64,000 nt of DNA from Quatrionicoccus australiensis (GCF_020510425.1 NZ_JAHBAH010000001.1:3019001-3083000); one strand, 5' to 3'; counted from the first letter of the stretch, positions 37,369-48,310 are shown. Notes: generated by a model from the letters alone, not told the origin. A program made the numbers and translations.

Positions 37369-39351
37369 ATGAATGTTTCCGGCAATACCCCGCGCAAGGT
37401 ACCTTTCTTCCACTCGCTGCGTACCCGCCTGCTGCTGGCGGCGCTGTCCATCGAAATCCTGGTGCTGGCCGTCATGCTGGGCAGCGGCCTGCGGCACATG
37501 GAGAACCAGCTTGGGCGGCAGTTGGGCCAGCATGTGCAAGCACTGCAACTGGCTTACCAGACGGCGATCGCCGTGCCGCTGGTCTCCCGTGATTACGCCA
37601 CCCTGCGCGATATTCTTGATGGCTGGCGGCAGACCGACGAGTTGCATTACATCGCAGTGACTGCGCCGGATGGCAAGCTGCTTGCAGCCTCCGGTCACCC
37701 CGTGGGGGCGGCGCTGCCCCAGCCACAGGATCAAGAGAATATTGCCTGGGGCGAAGTGATGCACCTGGTGTTTCCGGTTGATTTTCAGGGGCAGCGCTAT
37801 GGCAGCGTGCATCTCGGACTGGATACCGGATTCATCGCCAGCGCCAGCCGGCAGCTGATCTGGCAGGGCTTGCTGGTTGCTGCTGCCGGTGTGGTGCTGA
37901 CCCTGATCCTGCTGCTGTTGTCGGGTCTGTGGCTGACCCGGCATCTGCAAATCCTGACCCGTGCCGCGGCGCGGGTGGCCGAGGGGGACTATTCGGTGCA
38001 TCTCGACGTGCCGACCCGGGATGAAATCGGCTTGCTGGCCAAAAGTTTCAATGCGATGGCCAGCGCAGTCGAAACCCGGGTCGATGAACTGGCCCGCCAG
38101 GCCGGGCATGACTCGCTGACCGGACTGCACAATCGACGCGCGTTCGAGGCCAATCTGGAAGAGGCGCTGCGCATCCGTTACAGCCAGTCCTTGTATGTGC
38201 TTTACCTCGATCTCGACCAGTTCAAGGCGGTCAACGATTCCTGCGGTCATGCCGCCGGCGATCTCCTGCTGCAGTCGCTGGGGCGGGTGATGAGTGAACG
38301 CTTCGGGGCTGACTTCGTTGCCCGCCTGGGCGGCGACGAGTTTGGCATGGTCCTGCTCAATGCCACGCCGGACGGTGCCCGTGCCCGGGCGCAGATGATG
38401 ATCGATGAAATCCGTGCCTTCCCCTTCGTCTGGGAAGGTCGCGCCTTCCAGCTTGGCGCCAGTATCGGCCTGGTCCAGGTGTCGCCGCATATCGATACGG
38501 TGACCAGCCTGCTGATCGCCGCCGATACGGCCTGCTATGCGGCCAAGGAGCATGGCCGCAACCGGGTTGAAGTCTATGCGCCGGGCGACGACTACTTCCG
38601 CCAGCGCCAGGATGAACTGGCCTCGCTGGCCGGCATCACGGCAGCCCTGCAGGATGATTGCTTCGTGCTCTATCACCAGCGTATCACCTCGCTGCAGCCG
38701 GGGCGTCCGGATCATGCCGAAGTCCTCATCCGCATGCGTGATGATGCCGGCAATGTCGTCTTGCCCGGGCGCTTCATCCCGGCCGCCGAGCGCTACAACC
38801 TGATGCCTTTCATCGACCGCTGGGTGATCAATGCCGCGCTGGCCCGCTTGCAGGAATTTGCCCGCAGCGGCGGTCTACCGTTCCACCACGTCAATATCAA
38901 TCTTTCCGGGGCCGGCCTGGCCGAGGATGGCATGCGGCATTTCATTGCCGAGCGGATTGCCTTCTACGGCATCGATCCGGCCCAGATCTGCTTCGAGATC
39001 ACCGAGAGCCAGGCGATCGGCAACCTGGGCGGCGCCCTGGCGCTGATCGCCGATGCGCATCACATGGGCAGCACGATCGCGCTCGACGATTTCGGCAGCG
39101 GCCTGTCTTCATTCGGTTATCTGAAGCGCTTCAATGTCGATTACCTGAAGATCGACGGCCAGTTCATCCGCAACCTGGCGCATGATCCGATCGATCGCGC
39201 CACCGTCGAGGCGATCATCGGCCTGGCCAAGGCGCATGGTTTGCGCACGGTGGCCGAGTTTGTCGCCGAGCCGGAAATCGTCGATATCGTCAGGGAACTC
39301 GGGGTCGATTACGCGCAGGGTTTTGCCCTGCACGAACCGAGCCCTTTCTAG
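37369..39351 (+). CDS. Membrane GGDEF/EAL-domain protein
   Basis: This 660-residue protein has two transmembrane segments (about 20-40 and 165-185) framing a periplasmic domain, then HAMP (about 185-240), GGDEF (about 245-405) and EAL-type (about 420-655) domains. The cyclase site is intact (ARLGGDEFGM). The EAL domain is altered: EVLIRM replaces EALLR, while FEITES and DDFGSGLSS remain and KIDGQF replaces KIDQSF. Net diguanylate cyclase activity is therefore likely. The upstream PhnD-like protein is the probable periplasmic ligand receptor. It converges with the last gene of the nif operon, three bases away. Confidence 0.92.
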   Translation: MNVSGNTPRKVPFFHSLRTRLLLAALSIEILVLAVMLGSGLRHMENQLGRQLGQHVQALQLAYQTAIAVPLVSRDYATLRDILDGWRQTDELHYIAVTAPDGKLLAASGHPVGAALPQPQDQENIAWGEVMHLVFPVDFQGQRYGSVHLGLDTGFIASASRQLIWQGLLVAAAGVVLTLILLLLSGLWLTRHLQILTRAAARVAEGDYSVHLDVPTRDEIGLLAKSFNAMASAVETRVDELARQAGHDSLTGLHNRRAFEANLEEALRIRYSQSLYVLYLDLDQFKAVNDSCGHAAGDLLLQSLGRVMSERFGADFVARLGGDEFGMVLLNATPDGARARAQMMIDEIRAFPFVWEGRAFQLGASIGLVQVSPHIDTVTSLLIAADTACYAAKEHGRNRVEVYAPGDDYFRQRQDELASLAGITAALQDDCFVLYHQRITSLQPGRPDHAEVLIRMRDDAGNVVLPGRFIPAAERYNLMPFIDRWVINAALARLQEFARSGGLPFHHVNINLSGAGLAEDGMRHFIAERIAFYGIDPAQICFEITESQAIGNLGGALALIADAHHMGSTIALDDFGSGLSSFGYLKRFNVDYLKIDGQFIRNLAHDPIDRATVEAIIGLAKAHGLRTVAEFVAEPEIVDIVRELGVDYAQGFALHEPSPF

Positions 39352-39354
39352 GCG

Positions 39355-40323
39355 TCAGACCGCGTACGGCCGATGCAGCCAGCTGCGCACGACATCGACG
39401 TCGCGCTGCGGCAGGTAGGCGAAGCCGGCCAGGGCATCTTCGACAACGGTTTGGGCCACCCAGTGCGGTACGGCCTTGCTGGTCAGCATGTGGAAATACC
39501 AGGCCAGCGGGTAGCCCGCTTCGCGGTCGAAATGACCGAGGGCTGCATATAACTCCAGTCCGTTGGTGCCCGGTGTTGCATCGAATTCCGGTGCCTCGCC
39601 GGCCAGCGTGGCAATCGGCTGGGCGCGGAAGACGCTCTGGTGATAGCGGTCGAGATGCTCGCGGGTGGCGATCACCCAGTGGTTGTAGAAGGTACTGGTG
39701 TTGCCGGCACTGCTTTTTGCCCAGTCTTCGATCATCCGGTGTACCGGCGCGGCTTCGGGTTTTTGCGCCAGCATGCGCTTGAGGAAGGCGCCGATATGCT
39801 GCAGGCGGCGGAAGGCGTAGACCGGCAGGCCGATCGGTTGCTGCAAGTCGCCGCTGCCGCGCGGATCGACCAGTTCCTCCAGGGTCGCCGGTTCGTTGGC
39901 GAACAGGCGATGCACGCGCATTTCCTGCAGGTCTTCGATTTCCAGTTGCAGGAAGTCGTCGGTCTCTTCGCCGGCCGAGGCAACCAGGTAATGCGTCTGG
40001 CCAACCAGGCGGGTGGCGTACAGCGTTTGCCCGGCGAAGTCATCGATCAGCTGGCCGATGTCGCCATCGCGCTCGTCGAGCGCGGCTTCGACCCAGCTTT
40101 CAAGGCTATCGGAGATATGTTGTCCATTGCCGTCGACGATACCGCCCAGGCGGTACCAGCCGCCGCGGCTCATTGCGTGGCGAAACTTCCAGTCCGGCAG
40201 CGCCTGGCCGAGTGCCTTGACGAAGGCGCCCGGGCCGCTGCTGACCGGCACCTTGGTGCAGGTTTCGACAACGGGTGTAGCAAGCGATTTGCAATATTCC
40301 GACCAGGCCAGGGTTTCTTTCAT
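39355..40323 (-). CDS. Last gene of the nifH operon, unknown function (322 aa)
   Basis: This 322-residue protein shows no signal peptide or membrane segment and no family that I recognise. It is rich in acidic and aromatic residues (for example RGGWYRLGGIVDGNGQHISDSLESW, GYPLAWYFHMLTSKAVPHWVAQ) and has one Cys pair near the N-terminus (EYCKSL, VETCTK). It follows the LRV gene by 16 bp with a GAGGAA ribosome-binding site, so it is co-transcribed with nifHDK. A nitrogenase accessory role is inferred from context only. Confidence 0.75.
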   Translation of the reverse strand: MKETLAWSEYCKSLATPVVETCTKVPVSSGPGAFVKALGQALPDWKFRHAMSRGGWYRLGGIVDGNGQHISDSLESWVEAALDERDGDIGQLIDDFAGQTLYATRLVGQTHYLVASAGEETDDFLQLEIEDLQEMRVHRLFANEPATLEELVDPRGSGDLQQPIGLPVYAFRRLQHIGAFLKRMLAQKPEAAPVHRMIEDWAKSSAGNTSTFYNHWVIATREHLDRYHQSVFRAQPIATLAGEAPEFDATPGTNGLELYAALGHFDREAGYPLAWYFHMLTSKAVPHWVAQTVVEDALAGFAYLPQRDVDVVRSWLHRPYAV

Positions 40324-40339
40324 CGGGTGTTCCTCGTTT

Positions 40340-41089
40340 TCAAGTAGCGTTTTCTTCGGTCAGACGGGTCTGGGCTGCTTCGCGGACCTCGCTTTCCGGG
40401 TCGTTGATCAGCGGCGGCAGGTTTTCGAGCGGCGCATTGCCCACGGCGGCGAGGCGTACCCACCATTCGCTGTCTCCGAGCAGGGCGGCAGCGAGGCCGG
40501 GCAGGGCGCGTTCGGCAACGATGGCGCGAACTTCCGGCTCCGGATCGGCGACCAGCATGTCGAGTGCAAATGCCGGCAGGCGGGCGGCAACCACCTTGCG
40601 TACTTCGCGTTCGCTGTCCTTGGCCATCCTGGCGAGTTGACCGTGCGGCAGGCGGCGGGCAACGGTGGCGCGGATCAGGTAATCCGGGTCGTGCAGCATG
40701 CGCGCCAGGTGTTCTTCGGGAATGCGGGCGGCAACGCCCAGGCGGACCTCGCGATCCGGGTCGCTGATCATCCTGACCAGAATGTCGGCCGGAATACGGT
40801 CGACCACGACGCGCCGCACGATTTCATCGTTGTCATTGACCAGATGACCGATCAGCTCGATCGGCGCATAGCGCGCTGCGATGGCGCGTCTTTCCCAGAA
40901 CAGGTCGGCGAGAAAATGTTCGGCCTGGTCCTTGTTGGCGCGAAAGAAGCGGTCGATCTGGCGACCGCTGTGGGCGCGTACGCAGCTATCGCCCGGTTTG
41001 CAACGGTCGTGACCGAGATGACTGTCGGTGTACGGGCAACCGGCGCACAGGCCGTAGCGGCCGACGCCGATGCTCGCCTGTTCAGTCAT
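40340..41089 (-). CDS. lrv: 4Fe-4S leucine-rich-repeat-variant (LRV) protein
   Basis: This 249-residue protein has an N-terminal cysteine cluster (LCAGCPYTD, DRCKPGDSCVR) that binds a [4Fe-4S] cluster. Repeats of about 24 residues follow, with the pattern xxPxxxLxxLxxDxxxxVRxxVAxR (for example ILVRMISDPDREVRLGVAARIP, LARMLHDPDYLIRATVARRLP). This is the architecture of the LRV protein described from the Azotobacter vinelandii nif region. Its function is unknown. The ATG at 41089 overlaps the preceding orf86 stop by 8 bp. It may be a scaffold or redox-responsive binding protein in nitrogenase assembly. Confidence 0.9.
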   Translation of the reverse strand: MTEQASIGVGRYGLCAGCPYTDSHLGHDRCKPGDSCVRAHSGRQIDRFFRANKDQAEHFLADLFWERRAIAARYAPIELIGHLVNDNDEIVRRVVVDRIPADILVRMISDPDREVRLGVAARIPEEHLARMLHDPDYLIRATVARRLPHGQLARMAKDSEREVRKVVAARLPAFALDMLVADPEPEVRAIVAERALPGLAAALLGDSEWWVRLAAVGNAPLENLPPLINDPESEVREAAQTRLTEENAT

Positions 41090-41342
41090 CTGACTTGGCG
41101 GCGACGATGATGCCGGTGGCCGCATTGAAGTCGCTGGTCAGCTCAAGGCAATGGCCGCTGGCGCCCGAGATCAGGTAGAGCTCGTAGCCTTCGCAGTCAA
41201 ATACCGGGTTGAAGCGGGCATTGATGTCATCGGCCGAACACTCGGAAAAGTGCAGCGCCGGGAACAGCGGGCGCAGGCTGCTTACCGAAGGATTCAGCCG
41301 AACCGCAGCGCCGACATCGGCGAGAAGTTCCGGGCTGATCAT
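41082..41342 (-). CDS. Small nif-associated protein (86 aa, DUF6129-like)
   Basis: This 86-residue protein (start MISPELLADVGAAVRLNP; centre FPALHFSECSADDINARF and FDCEGYELYLISGASGHC) has three cysteines. I recall it as a family of nif-cluster small proteins, probably the one labelled DUF6129, but cannot confirm that without a search. Its ATG overlaps the nafY stop (ATGA) and its end overlaps the LRV start, so it is translationally coupled on both sides. The coding call is secure; the function is unknown. Confidence 0.75.
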   Translation of the reverse strand: MISPELLADVGAAVRLNPSVSSLRPLFPALHFSECSADDINARFNPVFDCEGYELYLISGASGHCLELTSDFNAATGIIVAAKSDD

Positions 41343-42067
41343 GCTTCTTCTTCCTCTTCCTCGACTTCGAACTTGGCGAGTGACGCTGCCGGCAGACCCA
41401 TGATGCGGGCCAGCCAGGGCGGCGGGCTGTGCAGGGCGCTCTGCAGTTCGTCGAGAACGACGCGGACCGGGCCGCCCTTCGGCTTCTTCAGCGGATGGAC
41501 GCCGACCCGCACGACCTTGGCCGCGGCCGGGCCGCCGATCGACTGGATGTAGACCAGATCGCAATCGGCGATCACTGCGGCGCGCGCCTTGTTCTTGTCT
41601 TCTTCGGCATCGGCATCAAGGCCGGAGCGGATCGCCACCAGCTTGATCTTGTCGGAAGACACCTGATAGACGAGGAAGCGTTCGCAGGAGCCGAAATGGC
41701 CGTCCAGGTTCTCGCCCTTGTTATTGGCGATGGCGACGCGGATCGAGCCGGGCATTTCTCCCTCTTCGTAGCGGTCGACCGCTGGCGTATCGCTGTTCTC
41801 GATGTTTTCGCCCCACAGGAAGCGGACGGCTTCCTTGAGCGCATCGGCGGAGAGGCCGACGACACAGTTTTCTTCGGCATGGTCGCCGGCCAGGATGCTG
41901 CGCAGGTCTTCCACGGTGATCGAGGCGAGCTTGGACTCGGTGAGCGGCAGATCGAACTTCTCCGAGAGCGCGCCGACCAGGGCACGGACGTCCAGGCCAT
42001 CGAGGGCACGGGCTGCCAGGGCGATACGGAGAGCGGCTTCGCGGGAGGCGATGGGGGTTGCGGACAT
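41339..42067 (-). CDS. nafY: NafY-like FeMo-cofactor-binding protein (NifX/NafY family)
   Basis: This 242-residue protein has an N-terminal helical domain (about 1-95; LRIALAARALDGLDVRALVGAL, SEKFDLPL) like the SAM-type domain of NafY. A C-terminal dinitrogenase iron-molybdenum-cofactor-binding domain follows (about 105-210; IRVAIANNKGENLDGHFGSCERFLVYQV, CDLVYIQSIGGPAAAKVVRVGVHPLK). NafY carries FeMo-co and keeps apo-MoFe protein receptive. The length matches Azotobacter NafY (about 243). NifX proper lacks the N-terminal domain. GGAG lies before the ATG at 42067. A poly-Glu tail (EVEEEEEEA) ends the protein. Confidence 0.88.
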   Translation of the reverse strand: MSATPIASREAALRIALAARALDGLDVRALVGALSEKFDLPLTESKLASITVEDLRSILAGDHAEENCVVGLSADALKEAVRFLWGENIENSDTPAVDRYEEGEMPGSIRVAIANNKGENLDGHFGSCERFLVYQVSSDKIKLVAIRSGLDADAEEDKNKARAAVIADCDLVYIQSIGGPAAAKVVRVGVHPLKKPKGGPVRVVLDELQSALHSPPPWLARIMGLPAASLAKFEVEEEEEEA

Positions 42068-42150
42068 GAGGGTGCTCCATGTGAGGGTCTGGAATGGAGC
42101 ATCCGCAGCGGTCGACCGCTGCAGATGCTCGGTTCCTGACTCTCTGGCGA

Positions 42151-42342
42151 TCAGGCCGGCGAGATACAGCCGGACGGACAGACGTTCACGCACATCGGCG
42201 AGTCGTTCTCGCCTTCGCATTCCGTGCACTTGCTGGCGTCGATGGTGAAGAACACCTTGCCCTTGCTGATCGCCTTGGTCGGGCAGATCGGCCGGCAGTC
42301 GTCGCAGGCGGTACACATGTCGGGATCGATATACATTGCCAT
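42151..42342 (-). CDS. 2[4Fe-4S] ferredoxin
   Basis: This 63-residue ferredoxin has two cluster-binding motifs, CTACDDCRPICP and CTECEGENDSPMCVNVCP. The widened second motif (C-x2-C-x8-C-x3-C) is typical of the nif-linked FdxN-type ferredoxins that donate electrons to nitrogenase or its assembly enzymes. It is the fifth gene of the nifHDKT-fdx operon, and AGGAGC precedes the start. The symbol is left open because fdxN names are used variably. Confidence 0.92.
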   Translation of the reverse strand: MAMYIDPDMCTACDDCRPICPTKAISKGKVFFTIDASKCTECEGENDSPMCVNVCPSGCISPA

Positions 42343-42360
42343 GATTTAGCTCCTAGTGAT

Positions 42361-42447
42361 TAGTTGCCTAGGATCGAGTTGCCTAGGATCGAGTGAGCGG
42401 CGCGGTTTTGCCTTTGCTCGATCCTAATAGCTAATTCCTCGATCCTA
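42361..42447. repeat. Intergenic inverted-repeat element A (nifT-ferredoxin spacer)
   Basis: Two copies of CTAGGATCGAG face two inverted copies (CTCGATCCTA) across a loop containing TTTTGCCTTTG. The last copy contains the nifT stop codon. It is the same family as elements at 42696-42784 and 44427-44524. Confidence 0.8.
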
Positions 42448-42672
42448 GTCTTCAGCAGCGCCGAGTCGCTTGGCTCGCACCGAGATCGGCAGGCGGGGCG
42501 GTTTGGCGATCGGGTCGACGTAGTAACTGCCACCGTTCTCCAGCTTCAGTTCGCCGCCCCATTTTTCCGGGGTGTCGAACTCGATGGAGTTGATGGCGGC
42601 TTCCAGGTCGCGCTTCGGCAAATAAAACACCAGCCCACCGGCAGCGTTCTGACGAATCATGATGTTGGCCAT
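42445..42672 (-). CDS. nifT: NifT/FixU protein
   Basis: This 75-residue protein matches NifT in length and pattern: MANIMIRQNAAGGLVFYLPK, RDLEAAINSIEFDTPEKWGG, LENGGSYYVDPI. NifT is conserved after nifK in many diazotrophs; its exact role is unsettled and it is often dispensable. AAGGAG lies upstream of the ATG at 42672. It is flanked on both sides by copies of the same inverted-repeat element. Confidence 0.92.
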   Translation of the reverse strand: MANIMIRQNAAGGLVFYLPKRDLEAAINSIEFDTPEKWGGELKLENGGSYYVDPIAKPPRLPISVRAKRLGAAED

Positions 42673-42695
42673 TGTTGCAACTCCTTCAGAGTTGC

Positions 42696-42784
42696 AGGAT
42701 CGAGCTATTAGGATCGAGGATCGAGTAGGCGTCCGGCTTTTGCCTTGGCCCACTCGATCCTAACTCCTGGATCCTCGATCCTGC
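42696..42784. repeat. Intergenic inverted-repeat element B (nifK-nifT spacer)
   Basis: The left arm has three AGGATCGAG copies. The right arm has their complements (CTCGATCCTAACTCCTGG and ATCCTCGATCCTG). The central loop contains TTTTGCCTTGGCC. It fills nearly the whole nifK-nifT spacer. Confidence 0.82.
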
Positions 42785-42790
42785 TTCCTA

Positions 42791-44359
42791 TTACCGAACC
42801 AGGTCGTGGTTGTAGTCGGTCGTACCCATGCCGCGGGTCTGGTCGTCGAGCTTTTCCAGAACCGTGTTGGTCAGGGTGGTCAGGACGTACATGGCGCCTT
42901 CGTAGCCCAGCGTGGTCATGCGATGCAGGTGGTGACGGTCGAAGATCGGGAAGCCGATGCGGATCAGCGGAACTTCGAACTCGGGACCCTTGTGCAGCGT
43001 GTCGCGCTGGATGTACTTGCCGTAGCTGTTACCGACCAGGAAATCCGGCTTGTCGGTGAAGCACAGGCTGCGCAGGTGCCAGAGGTCGGCGCCCGGATAA
43101 ACCTTGGCACCGGCGCCGTAGGGCGAGGAAGCCAGCAGTTTTTCCATGGCCTTGCCCCACTTCTTGGAACCGTTGTTGCTGACGACGTGGGTCGGTTCGA
43201 TACCGAATTCCATCATCAGCTTGACCATGCCCATGACGAAGTCCGGGTCACCGTAGATGGCCATCTTCTTGCCGTGCAGCCAGGCGTGGGAGTCGGTCAT
43301 CATGTCGAGCAGACGGCCGCGTTCCAGCGAGATGGAAGCCGGGATCGGCTTGCCGGTGACTTCGGAAACCTTCATCAGGAATTCGTCGGTCCATTCGACA
43401 CCCATCGGGATGTTGAGCTTCGGCACTTCATGATTCCAGGTGTTTTCGACGAATTTCTTCGTCTTGTCGAGCTGCATCGGCTGGATCAGGAAGGTGGTGA
43501 TGGCGTTCGGCGCATCCTTGACTTCGTCGATCGTCGTGCCGCCGGCGTACATGCGGAATTCGCCGTCAGCCGGGGTGTCGAGGATTTCTTCCGGATCGGA
43601 GAGCATCGTGTAATCGACGCCCATTTCCTTCATGTAGCGCTTGATGATGCGGAAGTTGCCGAGGTAGGTTTCGAAGCCGGGCACGAAGTTGATCTTGCCG
43701 TTCGAGCCGACCACCTTGCCTTCCATGTGGTTCAGCGTGAAGTACTTGAGGATGCCTTCTTCCATGTTGTCCCAGCCGGTGACGTGCGAGCCGACGAAAG
43801 ACGGGGTGTGCGCGAAGGGAACCGGGAAATCCTTGTCCAGGTTGCCTTCCTTGCGGGCGTTACCGATGAAGGCGTTCAAGTCATCACCGATGACTTCGGC
43901 GATACAGGTCGTCGACATCGCGATCATTTCCGCGCCGTAGAGCTTGGTGGCGTTGGCCAGACCTTCATGCACGTTCTTCTGGCCACCGAACACGGCGGCA
44001 TCTTCCGTCATCGAGTCGGCGATGATGGCGATCGGCTCCTTGAAGTGACGGTTGAAGTAGGTACGGAAGTAGGCGATACAGCCTTGCGAGCCGTGGATGT
44101 ACACCAGGGTCTTGGCAAAACCCAGCGAGCACAGGGCGGAGCCGAGCGGCTGGCAGGCCTTGGCCGGGTTGATGGTCAGGGCTTCGCGCTTGAAGTTGAG
44201 GTCCTGATATTCCTGGGTCGTCGTCCAGGCGAAGGTTTCGGCGACCTTGTCGGCGCCATGGCCTTCTTCGAACTGGGCACGCTTGTTCGAGATGGTGGCT
44301 TTGTAGTCATCATCGCGGAAGAGCGGGAAACACGGCTTGATCTTATCTACGGTTTGCAT
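42791..44359 (-). CDS. nifK: NifK, nitrogenase MoFe protein beta subunit
   Basis: This 522-residue subunit of the MoFe protein has the P-cluster cysteines in PAKACQPLGSALCSLGF, HGSQGCIAYFRTYFNRHF and MSTTCIAEVIGDDLNAF, and the N-terminal extension typical of Azotobacter-type NifK (KIKPCFPLFRDDDYKA). With NifD it forms the alpha2beta2 enzyme that reduces N2 at FeMo-co. AAGGAG sits six bases before the ATG at 44359; an earlier in-frame start adds eight unlikely residues. It is separated from nifD and nifT by inverted-repeat elements C and B. Confidence 0.98.
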   Translation of the reverse strand: MQTVDKIKPCFPLFRDDDYKATISNKRAQFEEGHGADKVAETFAWTTTQEYQDLNFKREALTINPAKACQPLGSALCSLGFAKTLVYIHGSQGCIAYFRTYFNRHFKEPIAIIADSMTEDAAVFGGQKNVHEGLANATKLYGAEMIAMSTTCIAEVIGDDLNAFIGNARKEGNLDKDFPVPFAHTPSFVGSHVTGWDNMEEGILKYFTLNHMEGKVVGSNGKINFVPGFETYLGNFRIIKRYMKEMGVDYTMLSDPEEILDTPADGEFRMYAGGTTIDEVKDAPNAITTFLIQPMQLDKTKKFVENTWNHEVPKLNIPMGVEWTDEFLMKVSEVTGKPIPASISLERGRLLDMMTDSHAWLHGKKMAIYGDPDFVMGMVKLMMEFGIEPTHVVSNNGSKKWGKAMEKLLASSPYGAGAKVYPGADLWHLRSLCFTDKPDFLVGNSYGKYIQRDTLHKGPEFEVPLIRIGFPIFDRHHLHRMTTLGYEGAMYVLTTLTNTVLEKLDDQTRGMGTTDYNHDLVR

Positions 44360-44426
44360 CTTGATCTCCTTCGCCCGCACCACCTATCTGTGGATACGGG
44401 CGTAAGTTGTACAAAGGCGAGAGCGA

Positions 44427-44524
44427 GTTATTAGGATCGAGGATCGAGGATTGAGTGGTGTTGGTCTTGCCTTTGCCTACTCGATCCTAATATCTAAATC
44501 CTCGATCCTGCTTTCCCGATCCTG
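44427..44524. repeat. Intergenic inverted-repeat element C (nifD-nifK spacer)
   Basis: The left arm, TTAGGATCGAGGATCGAG, is followed by a diverged GGATTGAG. The central stretch contains CTTGCCTTTGCCTA. The right arm has CTCGATCCTAATATC and TCCTCGATCCTGC, plus an extra CCCGATCCTGC. It is homologous to elements A and B. Confidence 0.82.
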
Positions 44525-44526
44525 CT

Positions 44527-45999
44527 TTAGGCGGCCTTCTTTTCGGCTTCCGAAGCATCCTTCTGCCAGGGAGTCTTCATCAGGTTCCAGCACGGATTGT
44601 TCAGGGTCAGGTCCATGTCCTTGGCGAAAATGGCGAAACCGTCACAACCGTGGTAGGGGCCCGAGTAGTCCCAGGAGTGGAGCTGGCGGAAAGGAATGCC
44701 CATCTTGTGGAAGACATACTTTTCCTTGATGCCGGAACCGATCAGATCAGGCTTCATCGCCTTGACGAATTCTTCGAACTCGTAGCCGGTGACGTCGTCG
44801 TAAATCAGCGTGGCATCGCCCATGTCCTTGATCGTGCGATCGTAGTCATCGTTGTGGGCAAATTCGTAGCCGGTACCGACCACTTCCATGCCCAGATCTT
44901 CGTAGGCGCCAACCACGTGACGCGGACGCAGACCGCCGACGTAGAGCATGACCTTCTTGCCTTCGAGGCGCGGACGATACTTGGCGATCACGGCATCCAT
45001 CATCGGCGTGTACTTCTCGATGACGCGCTCGGCGCCAGCCTTGATGCTGTCGTCGAAGAAGGAAGCGATCTTGCGCAGCGATTCCTTGATCTTGGTCGGG
45101 CCGAAGAAGTTGTACTCGAGCCAGGGAATCCCGTACTTCTCTTCCATGTGGCGGGAGATGTAGTTCATCGAACGGTAGCAGTGCAGCAGGTTCAGCTTGA
45201 CCTTCGGGGTGTTTTCCATTTCGGCCAGGGTGCCGTCGCCGGACCACTGGGCAACGACGCGCAGACCCATCTCTTCGAGCAGGATGCGCGAAGCCCAGGC
45301 GTCACCACCGATGTTGTAGTCGCCGAGGATGGCGACGTCGTACGGGGTGGTTTCGAAAGCCTGGCCGTCACGGTTGGAGATGATCCAGTCGCGGACGGAG
45401 TCGTTGGCGATGTGGTGGCCGAGCGACTGGGAAACACCGCGGAAGCCTTCGCAACGCACCGGCACGACCGGCTTGTTGAGGGCAGCAGCAGCCTTCTTGG
45501 AGACGGCTTCGATGTCGTCACCGATCAGGCCGATCGGGCACTCGGACTGAACGGAGATACCCTTGTTCAGCGGGAAGAGCATTTCGATTTCGTCGATCAG
45601 CTTGGCGAGCTTCTTGTCGCCGCCGAAAACGATGTCCTTCTCCTGGAAGTCCGAGGTGAAGTTCATTTCGCAGAAGGCATCGACACCGGTGGTGCCGACG
45701 TAGTAGTTGCGACGACCGGCGCGGGCGTACTGACCGCAACCAATCGGGCCGTGGGAGATGGAGATGATGTCCTTGATCGGACCCCAGACCACACCCTTGG
45801 AGCCGGCGTAGGCACAACCACGCATGGTCATGACGCCCGGCAGGGACTTGCGGTTGGAAGTAATGCACTTCTTCGACGACTCGAGTTCCTTGTCGTTGAT
45901 CATCAAGTGCTTGGCACGGTCCTTCTTGGCCTTCTCGGGATAAACCTCCAGCACCTCGGCAATGAGGGCTGCGGTTTCGTCGCGGGTGAGCGCTGCCAT
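44527..45999 (-). CDS. nifD: NifD, nitrogenase MoFe protein alpha subunit
   Basis: This 490-residue subunit binds FeMo-co. P-cluster cysteines appear in [24 protein letters not shown] and [12 protein letters not shown]. The FeMo-co cysteine is in [12 protein letters not shown] and the cofactor-binding histidine in [14 protein letters not shown]. Glycine-rich and Arg residues around the cofactor pocket ([29 protein letters not shown]) are in place. AAAGGAG precedes the ATG at 45999. A stable UUCG hairpin lies between nifH and this gene, which may lower nifDK relative to nifH expression. Confidence 0.98.
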   Translation of the reverse strand: MAALTRDETAALIAEVLEVYPEKAKKDRAKHLMINDKELESSKKCITSNRKSLPGVMTMRGCAYAGSKGVVWGPIKDIISISHGPIGCGQYARAGRRNYYVGTTGVDAFCEMNFTSDFQEKDIVFGGDKKLAKLIDEIEMLFPLNKGISVQSECPIGLIGDDIEAVSKKAAAALNKPVVPVRCEGFRGVSQSLGHHIANDSVRDWIISNRDGQAFETTPYDVAILGDYNIGGDAWASRILLEEMGLRVVAQWSGDGTLAEMENTPKVKLNLLHCYRSMNYISRHMEEKYGIPWLEYNFFGPTKIKESLRKIASFFDDSIKAGAERVIEKYTPMMDAVIAKYRPRLEGKKVMLYVGGLRPRHVVGAYEDLGMEVVGTGYEFAHNDDYDRTIKDMGDATLIYDDVTGYEFEEFVKAMKPDLIGSGIKEKYVFHKMGIPFRQLHSWDYSGPYHGCDGFAIFAKDMDLTLNNPCWNLMKTPWQKDASEAEKKAA

Positions 46000-46073
46000 G
46001 GTGAAACTCCTTTCGTTGCGCCGGCAACTATCTGTGCACGACGCCAACAGTTGGTTGAATGCTTGGCGGTACT

Positions 46074-46097
46074 GGTTCGCTACCGAAGCAGCGAACC
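46074..46097 (-). promoter_or_regulatory. Stable UUCG-loop hairpin between nifH and nifD
   Basis: The minus-strand RNA would form a perfect 8-bp stem (GGTTCGCT / AGCGAACC), extended by a G-U and a C-G pair closing a UUCG tetraloop. It starts 11 nt after the nifH stop. No T-tract follows, so it is more likely a 3'-end stabiliser or processing element than a full terminator. Confidence 0.75.
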
Positions 46098-46108
46098 GGG
46101 AACTGCGA

Positions 46109-48283
<2,175 letters not shown>

Positions 48284-48285
48284 TT

Positions 48286-48310
48286 TTTTGCCGGCGCGCA
48301 GCCGGTAAAA
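48286..48310. terminator. Hairpin between convergent draT and hemerythrin-HTH genes
   Basis: TTTTGCCGGC and GCCGGTAAAA can pair around a GCGCA loop. The T/A runs are inside the stem rather than after it, so terminator function is uncertain. Confidence 0.4.
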
